Assembly: GCA_937926105.1 (NCBI GenBank)
Contig: CALANS010000141.1
Location: 3,890 to 67,889 of the forward strand
Length of the DNA: 64,000 nucleotides
Reading direction: 5' to 3'
From: an uncultured Actinomycetes bacterium
GTDB taxonomy: Bacteria; Actinomycetota; Actinomycetes; Mycobacteriales; Nakamurellaceae
Part shown: positions 8,830 through 17,380 of the stretch, in pieces
Layout of the letters: each line of letters opens with the position of its first letter
Numbering within the stretch: position 1 is the first letter of the stretch
Position numbers and translations under genes: made by a program
Notes under the pieces: model-generated
What the model saw: only the letters and a program-made list of their open reading frames with translations
Databases searched by the model: none
What the model was told of the DNA's origin: nothing

Positions 8830-11415
8830 TCACACCAGCGAATCGTGCGCCGCAAGCGCCCGGCTGCGGCCGGCTGCCGGTCTGAGCAGGCGCGGCACCA
8901 GCCGGGCGAGTTGCGCCGACCCGAGGTGCGGGACGTAGGCGCGCAGCACCGCATTGGTGACCATCGGCAGCGCCGCCGGGTCGGGATAGGCCATCAGCAA
9001 CGGCCGGTAGGCCGGATCGAACTTGGCCTTGAACGCGAGCAGCGACCGGAACCGGTACACCGGCTCCAGGATGCCCGCCAGCACCTCCACCGTGTGCCCC
9101 AGGGTCCCCACCGGACCGTCACCCTCCGGCCATGCCAGCGGCACGCCGGACAGGCTCACCCATTCCGCGTCCTCGTCGCGAAAGGTGGTCAGCGCGGTGG
9201 CGATCAGAAACTCCATCGTGCCGGGAAACGCGTCGGGCCCGCGCCGCATGAAATCCAGTGTCCAGCCGATGATTTCGTCGTTGCGGAACCCCGGGAGCCA
9301 GCTGGTGACGGCGGTGACGCGATCGTCGGCGTCGACCGCCAACAGACAGCGCACCTCCGGATCGTCCAGCTCGGCCAGCCCGCCCAGGGTGAAGCCCATC
9401 TCGGGCAACTCCTTGCCGGCCAGCCACTGCCGGTCGATGGCCACCACCTGATCGGCCAGGTCGTGGGGCAGGTCGCCGAATGCCGACCAGACGGCGCGGA
9501 CGTCGTCGCGTCGGGCCCGGTTGAGTGCCGAGCGCACATCTTGCCAGCGCTTGCCGGTGAACGACAGCGCCTGCGGGTCCAGCGCGGTGTCCGACGCCAC
9601 CGGTAGGGACCGAAAACCTTCGTAGCGCAGCAGATCGGCGGTGCGTGCGGTGACCGAGAAGAAGCACGGTGTCCAGCCGGAGGCGGCGCAGTGCGCCACG
9701 AATCCCTCCAGCGCGCTGGCCGGCCGGGGGCCGATCGGGTCGCCGGTGGTGACGGCGACCGCGGCGATCACCCGGTAGGCGAGGTAAGTGGTGCCGTCCG
9801 GGGTGAAGTAGTAGTGGTTGCCCCGCCACAGCGTCATGTAGGCCAGGCTGGAGGGCCCACCGTGGCGGTGCAGGATCACCGACGCGGCCGTCCGGTCCGG
9901 GGGCAGGTCTGCGGTGCGGCTGCGCCAGAAATGGGCCAGTGTCAGTAGCAGCGCCACGGTCCAGAACACCGCGCCGGTCCACTCGTACAGGGCGATCGCC
10001 ACCGGACCGTCGGGAAAGAACCGGCCATGGCCCTCGCCGAGATAGCCGGCCGGCGCGAATCTGCCGGGCAGGCTCTCCAACAGCTGCCCCCAGGAGGGCC
10101 GCGGCCGGAACTGGTCCCGGGCCAGCCAGCCGATACCGAGGTAGGCGGCGGCGCTCGCCAGGGCGGCGCCGGTGGTGGCGAACACCCAGGAACGGTGCAT
10201 CCGCCAGGGCAGCCGGACGTCGAAGTGCTCCCGGTTGGCGACCAGCAGCACCACGATCGCCAGCGGCAGGATGATCGGCGCCAGCCGGGTGATCCAGAAC
10301 TCCGACCCCGGCATGGGTGTGCCACCATCGTCGGCGACCAGGTCGGCCAGTTCGCGGTGGGACAACGCGGCACCGATCAGTGCCAGTGCCAGGTTCGTGG
10401 CGATGCTGCCCAGGTAGGCCGAGCGCCGGCCGCGCCGCAGCCCCTCGGCGAGAATCATCAGGACCAGCACCGGCAGCAGCGTCTGGAACAACGGGCCGAC
10501 GCCCTGCACCAGGAAGGCGGTCCCGGCGAACCGGCAGGCGTGCCTGCCGCCGGCCACCACCCCGGAGCACCAGCGCAGTACATCGTCCGCGTCCAGCGAC
10601 GGCAGGAACAGGAAGTTCAGGGCGGACAGCGGACCGAAGCGATGCGCGGCCAGCAGCGTGGATACCGGACCCAGCGCCGAGGTGGCCACCACCAGCGCGA
10701 CCAGCATCCGGCGGTCGCCCGCCGGCCGGCCGGACCGCGGGGCCGGCGCCCGGCGACCGAACAGTGCGGCCCCCAGCGCCAGACCGATCAACCCGGCGGC
10801 CATGCGGATCACATCGGCCAGATCGCCGGCATACAGCATGGTGGTCACCAGCGTCGCCGTCACCAGCACGCGCAATCTGGTGCGCCACAGCGGATCCAGC
10901 ACCGCGCTGCCGGCCAGCAATAGGCCGATTGCACCCGGTGACAGGCCAACTACCGTCAGCCCCGCCAGACGCTGTGCCCAGGCATCGCCGGCATGGGCGC
11001 CGAATCGGACGACCGCTTGGGCCACGCCTGCTCCGAGCAGCTGGCACGCCGCGAACACCAGCACCGTCCGGCCGGATCCCAGGCGGCGCTCCATCGGCGC
11101 ACAGGCCACCAACAGCACGGTGACCGCGAGGTAACCAGCCAGCCCGGAGGAGAACAGCGCGCTGGACAGCGGCGTCCAGACCTGCCCTCGGGTCAGCATC
11201 GGGGCACCGACCCCGACCACGGCCAGCAGCGAGGGTCGTGGACCCGTGACCAGGCTCCCCGTGACAGCGCCGAGCACCCACACCGTCACCGCCAGGGTCA
11301 GGCAAAACGGAAACGTCGCGACCAGTCGCAGCATCCGGCGCCACCGCCCGGCGCCCGACCCCGCGCCAGGTTCGGGGCTGGCCCCAGCGTGTTCGACCGG
11401 CGCCGGAGCGCTCAC
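8830..11415 (-). CDS. MprF-type aminoacyl-phosphatidylglycerol synthase (rhomboid-like + DUF2156)
   Basis: 861 aa from GTG 11415. Its GTGA overlaps the TGA of the upstream esterase gene, which fixes the start even though the frame stays open to 11535. The N-terminal half is membrane-embedded, first a rhomboid-like set of helices (about residues 25-260), then six or so more helices to about 520. The C-terminal DUF2156 domain (GNAT-fold, tRNA-dependent transferase) includes VTTGDPIGP, GFRSLPVASD and LDFMRRGPDAFPGTMEFLI. Such proteins transfer Lys or Ala from aminoacyl-tRNA to phosphatidylglycerol and flip the product, lowering surface charge. There is no fused lysyl-tRNA synthetase as in LysX. 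The amino acid used cannot be told. The call as MprF-like is by domain layout. Confidence 0.8.
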   Translation of the reverse strand: MSAPAPVEHAGASPEPGAGSGAGRWRRMLRLVATFPFCLTLAVTVWVLGAVTGSLVTGPRPSLLAVVGVGAPMLTRGQVWTPLSSALFSSGLAGYLAVTVLLVACAPMERRLGSGRTVLVFAACQLLGAGVAQAVVRFGAHAGDAWAQRLAGLTVVGLSPGAIGLLLAGSAVLDPLWRTRLRVLVTATLVTTMLYAGDLADVIRMAAGLIGLALGAALFGRRAPAPRSGRPAGDRRMLVALVVATSALGPVSTLLAAHRFGPLSALNFLFLPSLDADDVLRWCSGVVAGGRHACRFAGTAFLVQGVGPLFQTLLPVLVLMILAEGLRRGRRSAYLGSIATNLALALIGAALSHRELADLVADDGGTPMPGSEFWITRLAPIILPLAIVVLLVANREHFDVRLPWRMHRSWVFATTGAALASAAAYLGIGWLARDQFRPRPSWGQLLESLPGRFAPAGYLGEGHGRFFPDGPVAIALYEWTGAVFWTVALLLTLAHFWRSRTADLPPDRTAASVILHRHGGPSSLAYMTLWRGNHYYFTPDGTTYLAYRVIAAVAVTTGDPIGPRPASALEGFVAHCAASGWTPCFFSVTARTADLLRYEGFRSLPVASDTALDPQALSFTGKRWQDVRSALNRARRDDVRAVWSAFGDLPHDLADQVVAIDRQWLAGKELPEMGFTLGGLAELDDPEVRCLLAVDADDRVTAVTSWLPGFRNDEIIGWTLDFMRRGPDAFPGTMEFLIATALTTFRDEDAEWVSLSGVPLAWPEGDGPVGTLGHTVEVLAGILEPVYRFRSLLAFKAKFDPAYRPLLMAYPDPAALPMVTNAVLRAYVPHLGSAQLARLVPRLLRPAAGRSRALAAHDSLV

Positions 11416-12794
11416 CCCAGGCCCATCCGCGCGGCCAGGTGCGGTGTCGCGGTAGTCAGCGCCAGCGCAGCGACGTACCAGGAGTGTGAGCCGGGGACGT
11501 CGAACTCGTGCACCCGCATTCCGGCCCGGCGGCACCCGCGGACCACCTCGGCGCGCTGCCGGCCGTATTTCACGTCATCCCGGCCCACCACGAAGGTGCC
11601 GTCCGCCCGGCGCCAGGTGTCCGCGGTGGCGGGCCGGCGGAGCCCGGCGGCCATGATGCGTAACGGTTCCCACGCCCGGTACGCGGCGAGATCCCCGCCG
11701 AAAGCCAGCTCGGCGGTGCGGGTCTCGCTACCCAGGGTCGGCCTGTTCTGCCCGGAGATGTCCAGGAAGGTCGGGAACAGCCGGGGATGCCGCACCGCCA
11801 ATTCCAGGGCGCACGTGCCGCCGTAGGAGAAGCCGCCGACCGCCCAGTGCGCCGTGTTGGGATCCACCTGCAGGTGGGTGCGCGCCCAGTTGATCACGTC
11901 GACCGAGAGGTAGGTGTCCACGTTCCCGAGGTGCGAGTCGACGCACATCTGATTGCCGGTCAGGGATCCGTTCGCGTCGGGCATCAGCACGATCGGCGCC
12001 AGGCCGTGGTGGCGGACGGCAAAGGCATCCATGGTGGTCGCCAGATGGCCCGCCTCGATCCAGTTGTTGGGGTTGCCGAACTCGCCGGGGATGAGCATCA
12101 GCAGCGGCAGACTCGGGCGAGGGTGGGTCAGGTAGGCGGGCGGTACGTAGACCCAGCCCGGGCGCGCGGCGAAATGCGAGACGGTCGCGGGCATCGTGAC
12201 CTCCGACACCGCGCCGGCCGAGGGCATCGGACCGGTAGGACGCCAGTCCCGCAGGTTCTCATGGAGCCGTGCCCGCTGGCTTTGGGGGCCGCTCGGCGCG
12301 CCGGAGGTGACGGTCGGCGCGCTATCGATGGGGCCGGTAGGGTCCCCCGGCTGGCCGGATTCCAGCGGTGGCAGCTGGATCTGGCCGCCGGGCGTCTGGC
12401 CCAACGCCTCGGCCGTGGTCGGGAAGTAGCCGTAGTACTGGTTGATGCCGTTCAGCGAGGTGGCCACGATCACCAGGGTCGCCAGCACCGCGAGCGTCCG
12501 CCGCCGCCAGTCGGCTTTGACCAGCGTGACGACCAGCAGCGCGACGGCCGCCAGCATGACCGCGAACCACGCGACGACCGCGCCCGGCAGCGGGTCGGTG
12601 AATGCCTGCCACACATCGTTGACGAACCAGTCGATCAGCAGTGCCGCGCCGATGGAGCCGACGGCGACCGCCGGTACCACGATCTGCCACCACGCCCGCC
12701 AGCCCCGGCGCGCCAGCAGATAGCCGCCCGCGATCACCGCGAGCACCATCAGCACGATGGGGAATGGGCCCGCCAACAGATCCCACTGCAACAT
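11412..12794 (-). CDS. Membrane-anchored antigen-85-like esterase (esterase D family)
   Basis: 460 aa. Four transmembrane helices (about residues 8-28, 37-55, 72-92, 100-115) are followed by a Pro/Gly-rich linker (135-175) and an alpha/beta-hydrolase domain. The nucleophile elbow GFSYGG puts Ser at about 323. MPDANGSLTGNQMCVDS lies before it, and a C-terminal GSHSWY supplies the His. The fold is that of mycolyltransferases and S-formylglutathione hydrolase-type esterases, and the active site would face the periplasm. Substrate is unknown. Envelope acyl transfer or hydrolysis is inferred. The stop overlaps the start of the MprF-like gene, so the two are translationally coupled and probably act on the same envelope lipids. 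Confidence 0.8.
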   Translation of the reverse strand: MLQWDLLAGPFPIVLMVLAVIAGGYLLARRGWRAWWQIVVPAVAVGSIGAALLIDWFVNDVWQAFTDPLPGAVVAWFAVMLAAVALLVVTLVKADWRRRTLAVLATLVIVATSLNGINQYYGYFPTTAEALGQTPGGQIQLPPLESGQPGDPTGPIDSAPTVTSGAPSGPQSQRARLHENLRDWRPTGPMPSAGAVSEVTMPATVSHFAARPGWVYVPPAYLTHPRPSLPLLMLIPGEFGNPNNWIEAGHLATTMDAFAVRHHGLAPIVLMPDANGSLTGNQMCVDSHLGNVDTYLSVDVINWARTHLQVDPNTAHWAVGGFSYGGTCALELAVRHPRLFPTFLDISGQNRPTLGSETRTAELAFGGDLAAYRAWEPLRIMAAGLRRPATADTWRRADGTFVVGRDDVKYGRQRAEVVRGCRRAGMRVHEFDVPGSHSWYVAALALTTATPHLAARMGLG

Positions 12795-13074
12795 ATCCGC
12801 ACCCCTACGCAGGAGGCGTCCCCTCCGTGCGGCGGGGGCGGGCCGGTGGTGACGATCAGAGCGTGCGGATGAAAGATGGGGATGCGCTGTGAAATTGCCC
12901 AGAGTGGTGCGCGGGTCGTTCCGCGTCGGGCGGCTCGCCGGTTCTCAGCCGGCACACAGATGATCTTCACGGATCTGTTGCCGGGGTGTGATGCTGTAGG
13001 CATGGACATCCGGGCACGCAGGTGCCTACCGGGAGAGCCCGGAGGACCGCCGGAACCACCGAGGAGGGAACGCC

Positions 13075-13773
13075 GTGGTCGCATCGGGAGCCAAGCTGCT
13101 GGTGGTCGACGACGAGCCGTCGCTGCAGGACATCGTCGCGACCTCGATGCGCTTTCTGGGATATCGGGTATCGGTGGCAGGTACCGGCCGGGAGGCGGTG
13201 CGGCGCGCCACGGAGGAGAACCCGGACCTGATCATCCTGGACGTGATGCTGCCGGACTTCGACGGGCTCGAGGTGATGCGCAGGGTGCGTGCCGCCGGAG
13301 TGGATGCCGGGGTGGTGTTCCTGTCCGCCCGCGATACGCCGACCGACAAGATCGCCGGGTTGACGGCGGGCGGTGACGACTACGTCACCAAACCCTTCGG
13401 GCTGGAGGAGCTGGCCGCACGGGTGTCGGCCGTGTTGCGCCGGGTCCGGCCGGAATCTGGCGAGGACGAGGTGTTGCGGGTGGCGGATCTGGAGCTGGAC
13501 CCCGTCACCTACCAGGTGACCCGCGCCGGGCTGCCGGTCGACCTGGCGCCCACCGAATACAAGATGCTGCGCTATCTGATGATCAACGCCAACGTGGTGC
13601 TGTCGCGGCAGCAGCTGCTGGATGCGGTGTGGGGCACCGACTTCTACGGTGACGATTCGGTGGTGGCGACCTACATCTCCTACCTGCGACGCAAGATCGA
13701 CACCCCGGCGCTGGAGCCGTTGATCCACACCCATCGGGGGTTCGGCTATGTACTGCGTGGCACTCGGCACTGA
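13075..13773 (+). CDS. OmpR-family response regulator (TrcR/TcrX type)
   Basis: 232 aa from GTG 13075, with GAGGAGGGAA just upstream. The receiver domain (7-120) has the acidic pocket VDDE, phospho-acceptor Asp56 in LDVMLPD, Ser84 and Lys106 in YVTKPFG. The winged-helix domain (about 130-230) carries APTEYKMLRYLMIN and DDSVVATYISYLRRKID, which are typical of OmpR/PhoB regulators. It is immediately followed by its kinase gene, 48 bp on. By sequence style it is nearest the mycobacterial TrcR/TcrX branch. The signal and regulon are not visible. The 280-bp upstream gap separates it from the divergent esterase operon and presumably holds both promoters. Confidence 0.92.
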   Translation: MVASGAKLLVVDDEPSLQDIVATSMRFLGYRVSVAGTGREAVRRATEENPDLIILDVMLPDFDGLEVMRRVRAAGVDAGVVFLSARDTPTDKIAGLTAGGDDYVTKPFGLEELAARVSAVLRRVRPESGEDEVLRVADLELDPVTYQVTRAGLPVDLAPTEYKMLRYLMINANVVLSRQQLLDAVWGTDFYGDDSVVATYISYLRRKIDTPALEPLIHTHRGFGYVLRGTRH

Positions 13774-13821
13774 GGTGGCGCCCTCGGTGAGTGCGCAATG
13801 CCGCCCGCCGGGGGCGCGGCG

Positions 13822-15543
13822 ATGAGCGCGTCGGACGCAGCGGCTGTGACGACGACTCAGGGCGAACTCGATCCGGGTCGGCGTCGCCGATTCAGTTTGC
13901 GCGCCAGGCTGATTGCGCTGGTGCTGGCGGTGGTGACGGCCGCGCTGATCGCGGTGGACGTGGTGATCCCGCCTAACGTCCGCTCTTCGCTGATTTCCTC
14001 GAAGGAACAAACTCTCGGCTCCGTCGTGAACAACCTCAAGAGCATGGGGGCGGGCATTCTGTCGCAGCAGCTGGGCACGGCCAGCTCCCAGACTCCCCTG
14101 GGCGGGCAGGTGGGCTGGAGTCTCGGCTACTCCACTGGCGTCACCAAGGTGGTGCAGGGTATTCCGTCCGCGGCAAGCGCCAACCCGGCGGTCGGATGGA
14201 CCACCTCGACCACCTCACCGGTCATCGTCGGCGATGTGGACAGCGACGACCCGACGTACCTTGCGCTCGGGTTCCGTGCCCACGTTGGGTCGGAATCGGG
14301 CGGTCCTGTCGTGCCGGTCAACATCGTCGCGTGGGTTCCGCTGGCGGACATCAATTCCGCCGTTGGTCGAGTGATCCTGCTGGAGGTGCTGATCTCGCTC
14401 GGTCTGCTCATCTTGGTCGGCGGGGCCGCTGGTTTGATCGTGCGCCGCGAGCTCCGTCCGCTGGAGACCATGGCGCGGGCGGCCGACGAGATCGCCGCCG
14501 GCGACCTGTCCCGGCGGGTCGATCCGGGTGCGCGGGGCACCGAGGTCGGTCGGCTGGGCTCCGCCTTCAACGGCATGGTGGACGGGGTGTCGGCCCTGCT
14601 GGCCGAACGGGCCGAGAGCGAGCGGCGGATGCGGCAGTTCGTGGCCGACGCCTCGCACGAGTTGCGCACTCCCGTCGCGGCGATCCGTGGCTATACCGAC
14701 CTGTACCGGGCGGGGGCACTGCCGGAGGAGGTCGCGCTGGACCGGGCCATGGACCGGATGGGGTTCGAGTCCAAGCGGATGGGTGCGCTGGTGGAAGACC
14801 TGCTCACGCTCACGCACACGGATGCCGAGACCACCGCCCCCACCGATCCGGTGGACCTGGTGCCCCTGCTGACCGGGGTGGTGGACGACGCGGCCGTGAT
14901 CGACCGGGCCCGGACGTGGCGGCTCGCCGGGACTGCAGCCCGGGCCGTGGTACCGGGCGATCGGCTGCGGCTGCACCAGCTGTTCGCCAATCTGCTGGCG
15001 AACGTGCGCACCCACACCCCGGTCGGAACCACGGCGACGGTGTCGGTGACGGCCAACCAGTACGAGGTGGCGGTCGCCGTTATCGACGACGGGCAAGGAG
15101 TGGCCGACGAGGACCTGCCCCGGCTGTTCGACCGGTTCTTCCGCGCGGATGCGTCGCGCAGCCGGGAGCGTGGCGGCTCCGGGCTGGGCCTGTCGATCGC
15201 GGCGGCGATCGTGCGGACGCACCGGGGTCGGATCCTCGCGGCGGCCAGCCCCGGCGGTGGGTTGACGGTGACGGTGGTGCTGCCGGCCGCACCTGCCGCG
15301 ACGGCCGGTGATAACCCGGTGACCGCGGGAGTGGGGTCGGGTGATTCGTCGTCGGGCTTGCGTTCTGCTCCGCCCGGCGGAGCAGAACGCAAGCCCGGGT
15401 CACCGGCATACCAGGGGTCCGAGCCCGGAGCGTCGTCACCGCCCGCAGATCCACCCTCCGTTGCGTCACCGTCGGTGACCCCGTCACCGCCGGACGCCGA
15501 CGCGCCGACTGGCCTCCCCGGCGCTCGAGGCGTTCGCCGGTAG
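13822..15543 (+). CDS. Sensor histidine kinase
   Basis: 573 aa from ATG 13822, where GGGGGCG precedes. ATG 13798 is also in frame. Topology is two helices (about residues 28-50 and 184-208) flanking an extracytoplasmic sensor of some 130 residues. HAMP comes next, then the HisKA box FVADASHELRTP with phospho-acceptor His about 279, and a HATPase with VIDDGQGVADEDL, FDRFFRAD and GGSGLGLSIAAAIV. It partners the response regulator. After the kinase core ends near residue 495, a Pro/Ser/Gly-rich tail of about 80 residues follows, encoded partly by a long perfect inverted repeat (15353-15397), so the natural stop may once have been nearer. Confidence 0.92.
   Translation: MSASDAAAVTTTQGELDPGRRRRFSLRARLIALVLAVVTAALIAVDVVIPPNVRSSLISSKEQTLGSVVNNLKSMGAGILSQQLGTASSQTPLGGQVGWSLGYSTGVTKVVQGIPSAASANPAVGWTTSTTSPVIVGDVDSDDPTYLALGFRAHVGSESGGPVVPVNIVAWVPLADINSAVGRVILLEVLISLGLLILVGGAAGLIVRRELRPLETMARAADEIAAGDLSRRVDPGARGTEVGRLGSAFNGMVDGVSALLAERAESERRMRQFVADASHELRTPVAAIRGYTDLYRAGALPEEVALDRAMDRMGFESKRMGALVEDLLTLTHTDAETTAPTDPVDLVPLLTGVVDDAAVIDRARTWRLAGTAARAVVPGDRLRLHQLFANLLANVRTHTPVGTTATVSVTANQYEVAVAVIDDGQGVADEDLPRLFDRFFRADASRSRERGGSGLGLSIAAAIVRTHRGRILAAASPGGGLTVTVVLPAAPAATAGDNPVTAGVGSGDSSSGLRSAPPGGAERKPGSPAYQGSEPGASSPPADPPSVASPSVTPSPPDADAPTGLPGARGVRR
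15353..15397. repeat. 22-bp perfect inverted repeat inside the kinase gene
   Basis: Positions 15353-15374 and 15376-15397 are exact reverse complements around a single C, core GCGTTCTGCTCCG / CGGAGCAGAACGC. In RNA this would make a very stable stem of about 20 bp. It lies in the low-complexity 3' tail of the histidine-kinase gene. It could be a terminator, a REP/MITE-type insertion or a processing site. There is no obvious second copy in the window. Confidence 0.75.
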
Positions 15544-15772
15544 CGTCCGTGTTGCGGGACTCGCACCTCGCGGCCCGCACGGGAGGCCCCGACGATGACG
15601 TGCCCCGAAGCATGGCCAGCAATATGGCCAGCAGTGCGGCCAGCACGGACGGACAGGGGGCCGGCCCGAGCCCCCGTGGCGGCTCGGCCTAGCGCTCGCT
15701 AGGCAGGTCGCCACCGGAGCCACCGGCCCCACGAGGTACGGGTGCGCGGTCCCGCACCCGCCGGAGTCGTCC

Positions 15773-17131
15773 GTGGCCGCACGCCGATCGCCCCGATCCA
15801 CCAGCACCACCCCGACCGGCCGGGACGCGCAGCCCCGGCACACGTACGTCATCGATACCTCCGTCCTGCTGTCCGACCCGTGGGCGCTGAACCGCTTCGC
15901 CGAGCACGAGGTGGTGCTGCCCCTGGTGGTGATCAGTGAGCTGGAGGCCAAGCGGCACCACCCCGAGCTCGGATACTTCGCTCGCACCGCCCTGCGCCTG
16001 CTGGATGACCTGCGGGTGCAGCATGGCCGGCTGGACGCGCCGGTCCCGGTCGGCGCCTCTGGCGGCACCCTGCACGTCGAACTCAACCACACCGATCCGA
16101 GCGTGCTGCCCACGGGATTTCGCACCGAGACCAATGACTCCCGCATTCTGGCCTGCGCCCTCAACCTGGCCAAGGAACGCCCAACGAGCACGGTCGTCCT
16201 GGTCAGCAAGGACATGCCCTTGCGAGTCAAAGCATCCGCAGTGGGTCTGCCGGCCGACGAGTACCGAGCCCAGGACGTGGTGCCGTCCGGATGGACCGGT
16301 ATGGCGGAGATCGAGGTGACCACGGAGCAGGTCGATACGCTGTTCCGTAGCGGTCTGATGGACTGCGACGCGGCACGAGACCTGCCGTGCCACACCGGGA
16401 TCAAGCTGATCAGCCCGACCGGTTCGGCGCTGGGTCGGGTGACGCCGGGCAAGCAGGTGCGGGTGGTGCGCGGCGAGCGGGAGGCGTTTGGGCTGCGCGG
16501 CCGGTCCGCCGAGCAGCGCATTGCGCTGGACCTGCTGATGGACGACGAGGTCGGCATCGTCTCGCTCGGCGGCCGGGCCGGCACCGGCAAGTCGGCGCTG
16601 GCGCTGTGTGCCGGGCTGGACCTGGTGATGGAGCGCCGGGCGCACCGCAAGGTGATCGTGTTTCGGCCGCTGTACGCGGTGGGTGGACAGGAGTTGGGCT
16701 ACCTGCCAGGCGCCGAGAACGACAAGATGCAGCCTTGGTCGCAGGCGGTGTTCGACACACTCGGTTCCGTGGCCTCGCCCGCGGTGATGGAGGAGGTGCT
16801 GGCCCGCGGAATGCTCGAGGTGCTGCCGCTGACCCACATCCGAGGCCGATCGCTGCACGACGCGTTCGTCATCGTCGACGAGGCGCAGTCGTTGGAGCGC
16901 AACGTGTTGCTGACGGTGCTGTCCCGGCTGGGGTCCAACTCCCGGGTGGTGCTCACGCACGACGTGGCGCAGCGGGACAACCTGCGGGTGGGGCGGCACG
17001 ACGGGGTCGCCGCGGTGATCGAATCGCTCAAGGGGCATCCGCTGTTCGCGCACGTGACGCTCACCCGATCCGAGCGCTCACCGATCGCCGCGTTGGTGAC
17101 GGAGATGTTAGAGGTCACCGACCTGGCGTGA
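15773..17131 (+). CDS. phoH2: PhoH2-type PIN-domain / PhoH ATPase fusion
   Basis: 452 aa from GTG 15773. The N-terminal PIN nuclease domain (about 24-170) has [12 protein letters not shown] with its metal-binding Asp28, plus further acidic residues in ETNDSRIL. The C-terminal PhoH domain is a RecA-like ATPase with Walker [10 protein letters not shown] (267-274, Lys273) and Walker [10 protein letters not shown] (Asp369-Glu370). PhoH2 proteins of mycobacteria are ATP-dependent RNA helicase/ribonucleases. It matches Rv1095 in position before fumC. A separate upstream antitoxin-like ORF is not evident in the 229-bp gap. Confidence 0.92.
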   Translation: MAARRSPRSTSTTPTGRDAQPRHTYVIDTSVLLSDPWALNRFAEHEVVLPLVVISELEAKRHHPELGYFARTALRLLDDLRVQHGRLDAPVPVGASGGTLHVELNHTDPSVLPTGFRTETNDSRILACALNLAKERPTSTVVLVSKDMPLRVKASAVGLPADEYRAQDVVPSGWTGMAEIEVTTEQVDTLFRSGLMDCDAARDLPCHTGIKLISPTGSALGRVTPGKQVRVVRGEREAFGLRGRSAEQRIALDLLMDDEVGIVSLGGRAGTGKSALALCAGLDLVMERRAHRKVIVFRPLYAVGGQELGYLPGAENDKMQPWSQAVFDTLGSVASPAVMEEVLARGMLEVLPLTHIRGRSLHDAFVIVDEAQSLERNVLLTVLSRLGSNSRVVLTHDVAQRDNLRVGRHDGVAAVIESLKGHPLFAHVTLTRSERSPIAALVTEMLEVTDLA

Positions 17132-17380
17132 GCGGCGTCCCGCGGGCGGCGGCTGCCGGAAAGTGGCGTCCAGATTCGCGCTGCAGCGCATTTCCGCAGG
17201 TCGCGGTGATCTTGGTCCGATCTGGACGTCGAAAAACGGCATCTGATCGGTGAGCCCTTCGGGGCCGCGGCGACCACCCGCCGTGCCCGATCCAGCGGGT
17301 GCCTCACACCGGCCGAGACGCGCATGGCGGACAATGGACCGCCGAGGCGGCCACCGGGCCGCCGACCGGGAGGGCACCAG

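Noticed and set aside
6923..8833. 636-codon minus-strand open frame across hemolysin III and the prenyl synthase
   Set aside because: It is out of frame with hemolysin III and antisense to the prenyl synthase; both real genes have clear motifs.
11416..11535. Extended N-terminus of the MprF-like protein
   Set aside because: The extra 40 residues are Arg-rich, and the GTGA overlap with the esterase stop marks the natural start.
17167..17228. CGTCCAGAT / ATCTGGACG inverted repeat after phoH2
   Set aside because: The 44-bp loop and short arms make it a weak terminator candidate; not strong enough to annotate.
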